From assembly GCA_041920505.1 (NCBI GenBank), contig JBHGXV010000022.1, positions 1-27,534 on the forward strand: a stretch of DNA of 27,534 nt, given 5' to 3'. Both the position numbers and the translations under genes were made by a program. This stretch comes from JBHGXV01 sp041920505 (lineage in GTDB: Bacteria > Bacillota > Bacilli > Brevibacillales > Brevibacillaceae). The notes under the pieces were generated by a model. The model saw nothing but the letters and a program-made list of their open reading frames with translations, had not been told where the DNA came from and did no database searches. Positions 7,019-13,433 of this stretch are shown piece after piece (the stretch's first letter is position 1; every line of letters starts with the position of its first letter).

Positions 7019-7162
7019 ATGAGTCCGATGACCATTCAGGATTTGCAAAAAATAAATGTAATGTCTAACATAAGAAGAATTGCACAAAAGGCGATTAAAG
7101 AAAAAGGACTAACAGAACAACAGGTAAGAAAGTCCTTGGGTATCAAGCGTTATGAGAAATAG
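7019..7162 (+). CDS. Small 47-residue protein, probable antitoxin partner of the PIN protein
   Basis: I do not recognise the family. The protein starts MSPMTIQDLQKINVMSNI and is basic, with a C-terminal helix-turn-helix-like segment (NIRRIAQKAIKEKGLTEQQVRKSLGIKRYEK) that could bind DNA. ATG 7019 is chosen because GAGGAG (7004-7009) precedes it at nine bases. The upstream in-frame ATG at 6971 lies before the expected transcription start. The gene overlaps the PIN gene by 11 bases, so translation is probably coupled, as is usual for type II antitoxin-toxin pairs. The stretch is clearly AT-richer than its neighbours, which suggests horizontal acquisition. The antitoxin role is inferred only from size, order and overlap. 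Confidence 0.68.
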   Translation: MSPMTIQDLQKINVMSNIRRIAQKAIKEKGLTEQQVRKSLGIKRYEK

Positions 7163-7616
7163 GATCAAGGTTGTCATTGATACAAATATCTTCATCGATG
7201 GATGGTTTACAGACAAACCATCAAGCAACAGGATCATGGAGTTAATAGACGAAAGGAAATTGCAGTTACTCTTTGCGCAAGATACTATAGGTGAACTGAT
7301 TTACGTTGCGAAAAACTTTGCGCGTCATAATCTCGATGACAGGCAGGAGCAGGTCGAGTTTCTGCACGAGATTGCGACGCTATTTTATTACTCAACTTCT
7401 GTAAATACCATGAACACTGAAATAACTCCTACGAACGATCCGTACGACGATATGTTTTTAAAATGTGCCATAGAGGGTAAAGCAGCGTATTTTATAACGG
7501 ACGACTTCAAGCATGGTTTGCATAAAAAGGTGTTTAAAGGGCTAAGAGTAATTAGCTCACAAGAGTTTGTTGAAATGATTGATACAGAAAAGGCTAGCGT
7601 CCAATCTGCGGAGTAA
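7152..7616 (+). CDS. PIN-domain protein, putative toxin (predicted RNase)
   Basis: A 154-residue PIN-domain protein of the type annotated as toxin component, PIN family. PIN proteins are metal-dependent RNases. The conserved acidic residues are visible: D10 in VVIDTNIFIDG, E48 in DTIGELIYVAK, D96/D99/D100 in NDPYDDMFLKCAIEG, and D117/D118 in AAYFITDDFKHG. No signal or membrane segment is present. The ATG at 7152 lies inside the preceding gene and has only a weak ribosome site (TTGGG), in line with coupling to the small upstream gene. Base use is AT-rich compared with the GC-rich flanks. The RNA target is unknown. Confidence 0.85.
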   Translation: MRNRIKVVIDTNIFIDGWFTDKPSSNRIMELIDERKLQLLFAQDTIGELIYVAKNFARHNLDDRQEQVEFLHEIATLFYYSTSVNTMNTEITPTNDPYDDMFLKCAIEGKAAYFITDDFKHGLHKKVFKGLRVISSQEFVEMIDTEKASVQSAE

Positions 7617-7704
7617 TTTCTCGAAAGGGCGCTTTTTTCATTGTGCTTGACCTCGACGTCGAGCTCCCTTCGCTTCACATCCGATCTGACTTGTTTTGCC
7701 AACG

Positions 7705-7729
7705 AAAAAACCTCCTTTTGCAGGAGGTT
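7705..7729 (-). terminator. Intrinsic terminator of the tRNA-Arg gene
   Basis: A stem AACCTCC/GGAGGTT (7709-7715 and 7723-7729) is followed on the minus strand by six T (7705-7710). It lies about 80 bases past the tRNA 3' end. There is no T run on the plus side, so it does not serve the PIN module. No clear intrinsic terminator is seen for the PIN gene. Confidence 0.8.
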
Positions 7730-7810
7730 GACGCTCGTTACAACGGCCGCTGTCACCGGTTCTCCCGATGATGCGGCCTGCACAGACGGTTTCATTGACA
7801 TGATTCATGA

Positions 7811-7889
7811 TGGTGCGCCCGGAGGGACTCGAACCCCCGCAAGACGCGGCTCCGGAGGCCGCCGCTCTATCCAACTGAGCTACGGACGC
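7811..7889 (-). tRNA. tRNA-Arg, anticodon CCG
   Basis: The minus-strand transcript folds as a cloverleaf. The acceptor stem is GCGTCCG with CGGGCGC (one G-U), the D arm is GCTC..GAGC, and the anticodon stem GCGGC/GCCGC encloses the loop CTCCGGA, giving anticodon CCG for the arginine codon CGG. The T arm is GCGGGGGTTCGAGTCCCTCC. The CCA end is encoded. Confidence 0.96.
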
Positions 7890-7909
7890 GTAATGCTGAT
7901 TGCTCACTC

Positions 7910-7938
7910 ATTATAAAAGATCGGGATGTAAAATGCAA
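7910..7938 (-). promoter_or_regulatory. Promoter of the tRNA-Arg gene
   Basis: Minus strand: TTGCAT (7933-7938), a 17-base spacer, then TATAAT (7910-7915), ending about 20 bases before the mature 5' end at 7889. Confidence 0.75.
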
Positions 7939-8042
7939 CAGGACGCCAATATTTTTTATGATTGGCAGGAAAATTGCATGATTTGCTGAATCGTTTGTAG
8001 TATGATAAGAGAAAAATCGGGTGAGAAGGGGGGCTGAACGGG

Positions 8043-9437
8043 ATGAACATGGGATTGGGGTTGTACCAGGAACAGACACTGAAGCTGGTGATGACGCCCG
8101 AACTGCGACAAGCGATCACGATTTTGCAATTTTCTGCATTGGATTTGATTTCCTATCTGCGCGAGCAAGCGACCGAAAATCCGGTGATTGAATTGCAGGA
8201 AGTGAGCGCCGCGGCCGAACTGGCACAGGCGCACGTGGAGCGGAACGCGGAACGCCCCGCGCCGGAAATCGACTGGAAGGAGTGGGTCGGCAACCGGGCG
8301 ACCGGCGATTATGTCGTAAACAAAAATGAAAGCACTTACAATCCGCTTGACCATGTGCGTGCGCCGAACAAAACCCTGTACGACCACCTCAAGTCCCAAC
8401 TGGGCTTCATGAAAGGGCTGACGCCGTGGCAAAAAAAGCTTGCCCTGTTTCTGATCGGCAACCTGGACGAAAAAGGGTACCTGGAGATCGGACTGGACGA
8501 GGTGAGCCGGCGGTTGGGGGCGACGCCAACGGAGGTGGAGGAGGCGCTGCGCGTGGTGCAACGGCTGGAGCCTGTCGGCGTCGGAGCGCGCAGCCTGGAG
8601 GAGTGTCTCTTGCTGCAATTGCAGGATGAGGGACTGGATGACGAAAAAACCGTCCAGGTGGTGCGGGAACATTTGGCGGATCTGGCCAATAACCGCTTTT
8701 CCCGGATCGCAGACAAACTGAAGATCACCCTCCAGGAGGTGCAACAGATCGCTGACGCGGTACGTTCGCTCAATCCCCGTCCGGGAGCCGCGTTCCACAC
8801 GGGGGAGACGCGGTTTGTCATTCCCGACGTCACCGTTGAAAAGGTGATGGACGACTACGTGGTGCTGGTGAATGACCTGTCCGCTCCGCGCCTGACGATC
8901 AACAGCTTTTACGAGCGGCTGCTGAAGGAAAGCAGTAGCCAGGAGGAAGCCCGCCAGTTCATCCACGAGAAGCTGAACGCCGCCTTGTGGCTGGCCAAGA
9001 GCCTGGAACAGCGGCGGCTGACGCTGATGCGCGTGACACAGGCGATCGTCGAGATGCAGCGCGAGTTCTTCGACTACGGCGTTCACTACTTAAAGCCGAT
9101 GACCCAGAAAGAGATCGCGGAAAAGGTGAATCTGCACGAGTCCACGGTCAGCCGGGCGACCAGCAACAAATACGTGCAGACTCCGCGCGGCGTGTTTGAA
9201 CTGAAATACTTTTTCACCTCGGCGCTGGCGACGGCCAGCGGGGAGGCGGCTTCTTCGCAAAGTGTGAAAAAGCGGATCAAGGCGCTGATCGACGCCGAAG
9301 ACCGCAAGCAACCGCTGTCTGACCAGAAATTGTCCGAACTACTGATTGCAGAGGGGATCGAGATTTCGCGGCGCACAGTGGCCAAGTACCGCGAAGAGAT
9401 GATGATCCCGTCCTCGGCAAAACGAAAGAGGTATTGA
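8043..9437 (+). CDS. rpoN: RNA polymerase sigma-54 factor
   Basis: Alternative sigma factor for -12/-24 promoters, which needs ATP-driven enhancer-binding activators. All regions are present. Region I is Gln/Leu-rich (GLGLYQEQTLKLVMTPELRQAI). A core-binding middle part follows, then the DNA-binding helix-turn-helix (MTQKEIAEKVNLHESTVSRATSNKY) and the RpoN box SRRTVAKYRE (442-451) near the C-terminus. At 464 residues the length is typical. An AAGGGGGG site precedes the ATG at 8043; ATG 8049 is an equally possible start. A glutaredoxin-like gene follows after four bases. B. subtilis names this gene sigL. No enhancer-binding protein gene is in the window. Confidence 0.97.
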   Translation: MNMGLGLYQEQTLKLVMTPELRQAITILQFSALDLISYLREQATENPVIELQEVSAAAELAQAHVERNAERPAPEIDWKEWVGNRATGDYVVNKNESTYNPLDHVRAPNKTLYDHLKSQLGFMKGLTPWQKKLALFLIGNLDEKGYLEIGLDEVSRRLGATPTEVEEALRVVQRLEPVGVGARSLEECLLLQLQDEGLDDEKTVQVVREHLADLANNRFSRIADKLKITLQEVQQIADAVRSLNPRPGAAFHTGETRFVIPDVTVEKVMDDYVVLVNDLSAPRLTINSFYERLLKESSSQEEARQFIHEKLNAALWLAKSLEQRRLTLMRVTQAIVEMQREFFDYGVHYLKPMTQKEIAEKVNLHESTVSRATSNKYVQTPRGVFELKYFFTSALATASGEAASSQSVKKRIKALIDAEDRKQPLSDQKLSELLIAEGIEISRRTVAKYREEMMIPSSAKRKRY

Positions 9438-9441
9438 CGTT

Positions 9442-9735
9442 ATGGCGCACATCGATTCCGTTCCGTTTCAGATTAAACTGTATGGGCGGCAGGGCTGCCA
9501 CCTCTGCGACGACGTGGAGAAGCGCATCCGGCACGTTTCTGCCGAGTTTCCCCTGTCCCTGGAAGTAATCAATGTCAGCTCCGATCCGCAACTGGAGGAA
9601 AAGTACATGTTCTCCATTCCGGTGGTGGAAATTGACGGGGACGAAGCGTTCGTCACGATCAATTCAGTCATGACCGAAGACGAATTGCGCGACGAATTGA
9701 AGCGAAGATCGCTGGATCGCAAGGCGAACCGGTAA
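9442..9735 (+). CDS. Glutaredoxin-like thiol-disulfide protein
   Basis: A 97-residue thioredoxin-fold protein with a CHLC redox motif (C19-C22, in LYGRQGCHLCDDVEKR). It also has a SIPVVEIDG segment holding the conserved cis-proline, which matches the glutaredoxin-like DUF836 group. It is probably cytoplasmic; its redox partner is unknown. It starts four bases after the rpoN stop and is surely co-transcribed with it. The terminator stem includes the gene's last codons and stop. The link to sigma-54 is positional only. Confidence 0.85.
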   Translation: MAHIDSVPFQIKLYGRQGCHLCDDVEKRIRHVSAEFPLSLEVINVSSDPQLEEKYMFSIPVVEIDGDEAFVTINSVMTEDELRDELKRRSLDRKANR

Positions 9736-9759
9736 CGCTAAAGGACCGGTTCGCTTTTT
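9724..9759 (+). terminator. Intrinsic terminator of rpoN-glutaredoxin unit
   Basis: A perfect 10-bp stem GCGAACCGGT/ACCGGTTCGC (9724-9733 and 9745-9754) is followed by TTTTT. Its left arm overlaps the last codons and part of the stop codon of the glutaredoxin-like gene. Confidence 0.92.
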
Positions 9760-9773
9760 GGTTGACTGGATGG

Positions 9774-9802
9774 TTGCGGTTGGAGTGGGATTACGCTAAG
9801 AT
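9774..9802 (+). promoter_or_regulatory. Promoter of the cggR-glycolytic operon
   Basis: TTGCGG (9774-9779), a 17-base spacer, then TAAGAT (9797-9802). The start point near 9809 lies upstream of the CggR operator, as in B. subtilis, where bound CggR acts as a roadblock to elongating polymerase. Confidence 0.6.
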
Positions 9803-9832
9803 AAAAGTGTAAATTCTTTTTTTTACCCAACG

Positions 9833-9868
9833 CGGGACAAAAAAAGTATATGCGGGACATTTTTAGTC
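9833..9868 (+). promoter_or_regulatory. CggR operator, two direct repeats
   Basis: Two CGGGAC half sites (9833-9838 and 9853-9858) are each followed after six bases by an AGTN sequence (AGTA 9845-9848, AGTC 9865-9868). This reproduces the CGGGAC-N6-TGTC-N4 twice layout of the B. subtilis gapA operator with small changes. It lies between the promoter and the cggR ribosome site. Confidence 0.86.
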
Positions 9869-9897
9869 CCTATCAATCGACGGACAGGGGGTGAACA

Positions 9898-10923
9898 ATG
9901 CGAACCCTGATTGAACTGCAAAAAAAGCTGTTGCCCGATCTTTTGGAGGTTCTGCAAAAACGCTACTTGTTGCTTCAGTCGATCCACCATCAGCAGCCGA
10001 TCGGCCGGCGGGCCTTGGCCCAGGCGATGGAGACAACCGAACGCATCTTGCGCGGTGAGGTGGACCTCCTGAAGGAGATGGGATTGGTGAGTGTTTCCCC
10101 TGTGGGGATGAGCTGTACCCCCGAAGGAGAGCGTGTGCTGGAGCAGATGGAGGCGATGGTCGGCGAACTGTTCGGGTTGACCGAACTGGGGCAGCGGCTG
10201 CAGCAACGGCTGGGTGTCCGCGAGGTGATCGTCGTTCCCGGCGATGCGGACCGCTCCGAATGGGTGAAGCAGGAGTTGGGACGCGTCGGGGCGCGGCTCT
10301 TAAAGCAAGTGGTGCGAGAGGGAGACGTGGTGGCGGTCACGGGCGGTTCGACGATTGCCAGCGTTGCCAAGCACCTGACACCTTCGCCCATGTTTCGCAA
10401 CGTGCAGTTCGTCCCTGCTCGCGGCGGACTGGGGGAACAGGTGGAACTGCAAGCAAACACGCTCGTTTCCATGATGGCGGCCAAAACGGGCGGACAGTAC
10501 CGTCTGCTGCACGTGCCGGACCGGTTGAGTCCGGACGCGTTTCAGTCGCTCGTCGCCGAGCCGCAGATCGCCGAAGTCGTCGACCTCTTGCACGCCGCGC
10601 GCATCGTCGTGCACGGCATCGGTGACGCCCTGACGATGGCCCGCCGCCGCAAGTACAGCGACGCGGAACTGGCGGAGTTGGTGAGAGCGGGGGCGGTGTC
10701 GGAAGCATTCGGATATTACTTTAACCAGGCCGGAGAGATCGTTCACCGCATGCCGACGATCGGTCTTAGGCTGGAAGACGTCAAGCGGGCGGACGTGGTG
10801 CTTTCCGTCGCCGGAGGCGCGAGCAAAGCAAACGCAATCCTTTCCTTTGCCAAGCAAACGTGCCAGAATACTCTTATCACGGACGAAGGAGCCGCACGGG
10901 CGATTTTGTCCGAACCCTGCTAA
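9898..10923 (+). CDS. cggR: Central glycolytic genes regulator (repressor)
   Basis: SorC/DeoR-type repressor of the lower glycolytic genes; fructose-1,6-bisphosphate relieves repression in the family. An N-terminal winged helix (about 20-85, RYLLLQSIHHQQPIGRRALAQAMETTERILRGEVDLLKEMGLV) is joined to a sugar-phosphate-binding domain with GDVVAVTGGSTIASVAK, FVPARGGLG and VHGIGDALTMARRR. At 341 residues it is full length. A GGGGGTGA site precedes ATG 9898. It is the first gene of the operon and has its own operator upstream, so it is autoregulated. An unusual transporter gene separates it from gapA. Confidence 0.95.
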   Translation: MRTLIELQKKLLPDLLEVLQKRYLLLQSIHHQQPIGRRALAQAMETTERILRGEVDLLKEMGLVSVSPVGMSCTPEGERVLEQMEAMVGELFGLTELGQRLQQRLGVREVIVVPGDADRSEWVKQELGRVGARLLKQVVREGDVVAVTGGSTIASVAKHLTPSPMFRNVQFVPARGGLGEQVELQANTLVSMMAAKTGGQYRLLHVPDRLSPDAFQSLVAEPQIAEVVDLLHAARIVVHGIGDALTMARRRKYSDAELAELVRAGAVSEAFGYYFNQAGEIVHRMPTIGLRLEDVKRADVVLSVAGGASKANAILSFAKQTCQNTLITDEGAARAILSEPC

Positions 10924-10943
10924 TGGAAGGAAGTCTGGCGCGT

Positions 10944-12302
10944 ATGCCGTTTCGCACGTATTTGCCGTTGATCTCGCTGATGGCGGGGATTCTTGTCTGC
11001 CTGTCGTTGGGCCTGCCGATGTCGATTGGCTTGGCCGCCGCCGTGATCGTCACACTGGTTGCGGTCAACACCCTGGGGATCTCGTACCGCCGCCAGTTCG
11101 CCTACGGGCGGGACGGAGTGGTTCAGACCAAGCCGGTCCTCTTGATCCTGTTCCACGTCGGCCTGTTGATTCCGCTCCTGATGATGGGCGGGACGATCCC
11201 TTCCATCATCTATTACGGCCTGGGGGTGGTGGATGTCCGCTACCTCTTGACCATCGGGTTTGGGCTGACCGCCGCCGTTTCGTACGTGCTGGGCACATCG
11301 GTCGGCACGCTGAGCACGATCGGGCTTTCCCTGATTGGAATCGCCCATGCGGCACAGGTGCCGCTGGGGATGATGGCGGGGGCGCTGATTTCGGGCGCGA
11401 TGGTGGGCGAACGGTTTTCGCCGGTTTCCAGCAGTCGGCTGCTGGTGATCTCAAGCATCGGGGGAGACGAGCAGATCGGCCGTTTCGCGAACATGACCGG
11501 CCAGTTGACGGTAGGCGTCACCTTAGCGCTGTTTTTCCTGCTGGATCTTATGCGAATCGGCGCCGCGACGCAAGCGCCGATTGCAGCGTACCAGCAATTG
11601 ATCCAAACGCATTTTGCGGTTTCGCCTGTCGCGCTCGTTCCGCTGGGCGTGCTGATTGGCTCGTTTGTCCTAAGGATCAGGGCGATCGCCGCGTTGCGTC
11701 TGGGCATTCTTTCCGCCGCCGCGCTGATCTGGCTGTCCCGTCCGCTGGAGCCCGGCGTCGTGTTCCGCTCGATGTTGTTCGGGTACGACCTTCACTCCGG
11801 CACCCAGTTGGATGCATTGGTCAAAGGCGGAGGCTTGCTTGCGATTTTGCAGGTGCTTTTGTTAATCAGTTTAGCGGGATTTATGAACGGCATACTAAAT
11901 AAGGCAAATCTGCTCAAACCGGTTGTCGACCGGTTGATGGGCAAAACGGATACCGTGTTTTCCCTGGTCGTCAAAAGCGTCTGGCTCTCGTTGTTCGTGG
12001 TCGTCATCAGTTGCAATCAGACCATCCCGATTCTGGTTCTTGGCGCTACGTTGCAAAACCGGTTTGACGCGTTTCCCGGCGGCAGGCTGCTCTTGGGGCG
12101 GACGATGCTGGACGCCGCGCTGGTCATGCCGGTGCTGGTGCCCTGGAACGGGTTGGCGATGGTGATGAGCGTGACACTCGGGGTGCCGACGCTCACGGCT
12201 TTGCCGTACATGTGGTTTGCGCTGCTGCTGCCGCTGGTGACGATCTGGTTTGCCCGCTTATACCGTCCGGCTGGGTTTTCTACAATTGAATGTTCACGAT
12301 AA
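10944..12302 (+). CDS. NhaC-family transporter (Na+/H+ or organic-acid antiporter)
   Basis: Multi-pass membrane protein of 452 residues with about ten to twelve hydrophobic helices and NhaC-family motifs such as GTSVGTLSTIG. The SGAMVGERFSPVSSS segment corresponds to the family's usual SGA-x-x-GDK-x-SPLSD motif, but both acidic positions differ here (E for the first D, S for the second). ATG 10944 is preferred because GGAAGGAAG ends about ten bases before it; ATG 10923, which overlaps the cggR stop, has no ribosome site. The family includes Na+/H+ antiporters and the malate/Na+-lactate antiporter MleN. Lying between cggR and gapA, it should be under CggR control, so a role tied to glycolytic flux (pH, Na+ or lactate) is an inference. 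The substrate is unknown. Confidence 0.82.
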   Translation: MPFRTYLPLISLMAGILVCLSLGLPMSIGLAAAVIVTLVAVNTLGISYRRQFAYGRDGVVQTKPVLLILFHVGLLIPLLMMGGTIPSIIYYGLGVVDVRYLLTIGFGLTAAVSYVLGTSVGTLSTIGLSLIGIAHAAQVPLGMMAGALISGAMVGERFSPVSSSRLLVISSIGGDEQIGRFANMTGQLTVGVTLALFFLLDLMRIGAATQAPIAAYQQLIQTHFAVSPVALVPLGVLIGSFVLRIRAIAALRLGILSAAALIWLSRPLEPGVVFRSMLFGYDLHSGTQLDALVKGGGLLAILQVLLLISLAGFMNGILNKANLLKPVVDRLMGKTDTVFSLVVKSVWLSLFVVVISCNQTIPILVLGATLQNRFDAFPGGRLLLGRTMLDAALVMPVLVPWNGLAMVMSVTLGVPTLTALPYMWFALLLPLVTIWFARLYRPAGFSTIECSR

Positions 12303-12318
12303 AGAGGAGGTTTTTTGT

Positions 12319-13323
12319 ATGGTAAAAGTTGGTATCAACGGTTTTGGCCGCATCGGCCGCAACGTGTTTCGCGCCGCGCTGAACAACCCGAACGTGGAGA
12401 TTGTCGCGGTCAACGACCTGACGGACGCGAAGACGCTGGCGCATCTGCTCAAGTACGACAGTGTGCACGGCGTGCTCGACCTGCCGGTGGAAGCGCGCGA
12501 CAACACGCTGATCGTCGGCGGCAAGGAGATCAAGGTGCTGGCGGAGCGCGACCCGGCCCAACTGCCGTGGAAAGAGTACGGCGTGGAGATCGTCGTCGAG
12601 TCGACCGGCCGCTTCACCAAGCGGGAGGATGCGGCGAAACACCTGGAGGGCGGCGCGAAAAAAGTCGTCATCTCCGCTCCGGCCACCAACGAGGACATCA
12701 CGATCGTCATGGGCGTCAACGAAGACAAGTACGATCCGGCGGCACACACCGTCATCTCCAACGCGTCCTGCACGACCAACTGTCTGGCTCCGTTCGCCAA
12801 AGTGCTGCATGAGAAATTCGGGATCATCCGCGGGCTCATGACCACCGTCCACTCCTACACCAATGACCAGCAAATCCTCGACCTGCCGCACAAAGACCTG
12901 CGCCGTGCCCGCGCTGCCGCGCTCAGCATCATTCCGACCTCGACCGGTGCGGCCAAGGCGGTATCGCTGGTGTTGCCCGAATTGAAAGGCAAGCTGAACG
13001 GCTTCGCGATGCGTGTGCCGACGCCGAACGTCTCCGTCGTCGACCTGGTGGCTGAACTGAAGACAAACGTCACCGCCGAAGAAGTAAACGCGGCGCTGAA
13101 AGAAGCGGCGGAAGGTCCGCTGAAAGGCATCCTCGCCTACTCCGACGAACCGCTCGTCTCCACCGACTATAACGGCAATCCGGCGTCTTCGACCATCGAC
13201 GGTTTGTCCACGATGGTATTGGAAGGCAACATGGTGAAAGTCGTCTCCTGGTACGACAACGAATGGGGCTATTCCAATCGCGTCGTCGATTTGTGCCAAT
13301 ATATTGCGGAACGAGGCCTGTAA
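12319..13323 (+). CDS. gapA: Glyceraldehyde-3-phosphate dehydrogenase, glycolytic
   Basis: Oxidises and phosphorylates glyceraldehyde-3-phosphate to 1,3-bisphosphoglycerate with NAD+. The 334-residue protein has the nucleotide-binding start VKVGINGFGRIGR, the catalytic cysteine C151 in SNASCTTNCLAP and H178 in TTVHSYT. Further family motifs are PTSTGAAKAV, RVPTPNVSVVDL and the C-terminal SWYDNEWGYSNRV. The ATG at 12319 follows an AAAGAGGAGG site that overlaps the stop of the NhaC-like gene; the upstream in-frame extension into that gene is not credible. A hairpin between gapA and pgk may lower expression of the genes that follow. NAD preference is inferred from context. Confidence 0.98.
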   Translation: MVKVGINGFGRIGRNVFRAALNNPNVEIVAVNDLTDAKTLAHLLKYDSVHGVLDLPVEARDNTLIVGGKEIKVLAERDPAQLPWKEYGVEIVVESTGRFTKREDAAKHLEGGAKKVVISAPATNEDITIVMGVNEDKYDPAAHTVISNASCTTNCLAPFAKVLHEKFGIIRGLMTTVHSYTNDQQILDLPHKDLRRARAAALSIIPTSTGAAKAVSLVLPELKGKLNGFAMRVPTPNVSVVDLVAELKTNVTAEEVNAALKEAAEGPLKGILAYSDEPLVSTDYNGNPASSTIDGLSTMVLEGNMVKVVSWYDNEWGYSNRVVDLCQYIAERGL

Positions 13324-13352
13324 AACGTACAATAAGAACGGCTGTGGTACAA

Positions 13353-13378
13353 AAAAGGGAGAGCAACCTCTCCCTTTT
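13353..13378 (+). terminator. Leaky terminator/attenuator between gapA and pgk
   Basis: A perfect 11-bp stem AAAAGGGAGAG/CTCTCCCTTTT with a CAAC loop ends in TTTT followed by CCCG. The T tract is short, so partial termination or RNA-end protection is more likely than a full stop. It sits inside an operon whose later genes have no other obvious promoter. Confidence 0.7.
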
Positions 13379-13400
13379 CCCGTACCTGTTGTCAGAAAGG

Positions 13401-13419
13401 ACAGAAATTCCATTTCTGT
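13401..13419. repeat. Inverted repeat just before the pgk ribosome site
   Basis: ACAGAAAT-TCC-ATTTCTGT, a perfect 8-bp inverted repeat ending two bases before the AGGAGGAG ribosome site of pgk. In RNA it could mask translation or shield a processed 5' end; as DNA it could be an operator. Its function is not known. Confidence 0.6.
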
Positions 13420-13433
13420 GAGGAGGAGCGTTC

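Noticed and set aside
6971..7162. 63-residue version of the small gene starting at 6971
   Set aside because: The ATG is only three bases after the TATAAT, upstream of the expected transcript start; ATG 7019 has GAGGAG.
7641..7916. Plus-strand frame with GGTRTPARRGSG over the tRNA
   Set aside because: A typical spurious translation of the antisense strand of a tRNA gene.
12280..13413. 377-residue minus-strand frame opposite gapA
   Set aside because: Shadow of a GC-rich gene on the other strand; no ribosome site and no recognisable domain. The same applies to long frames opposite ptsI, gpmI, eno and rnr.
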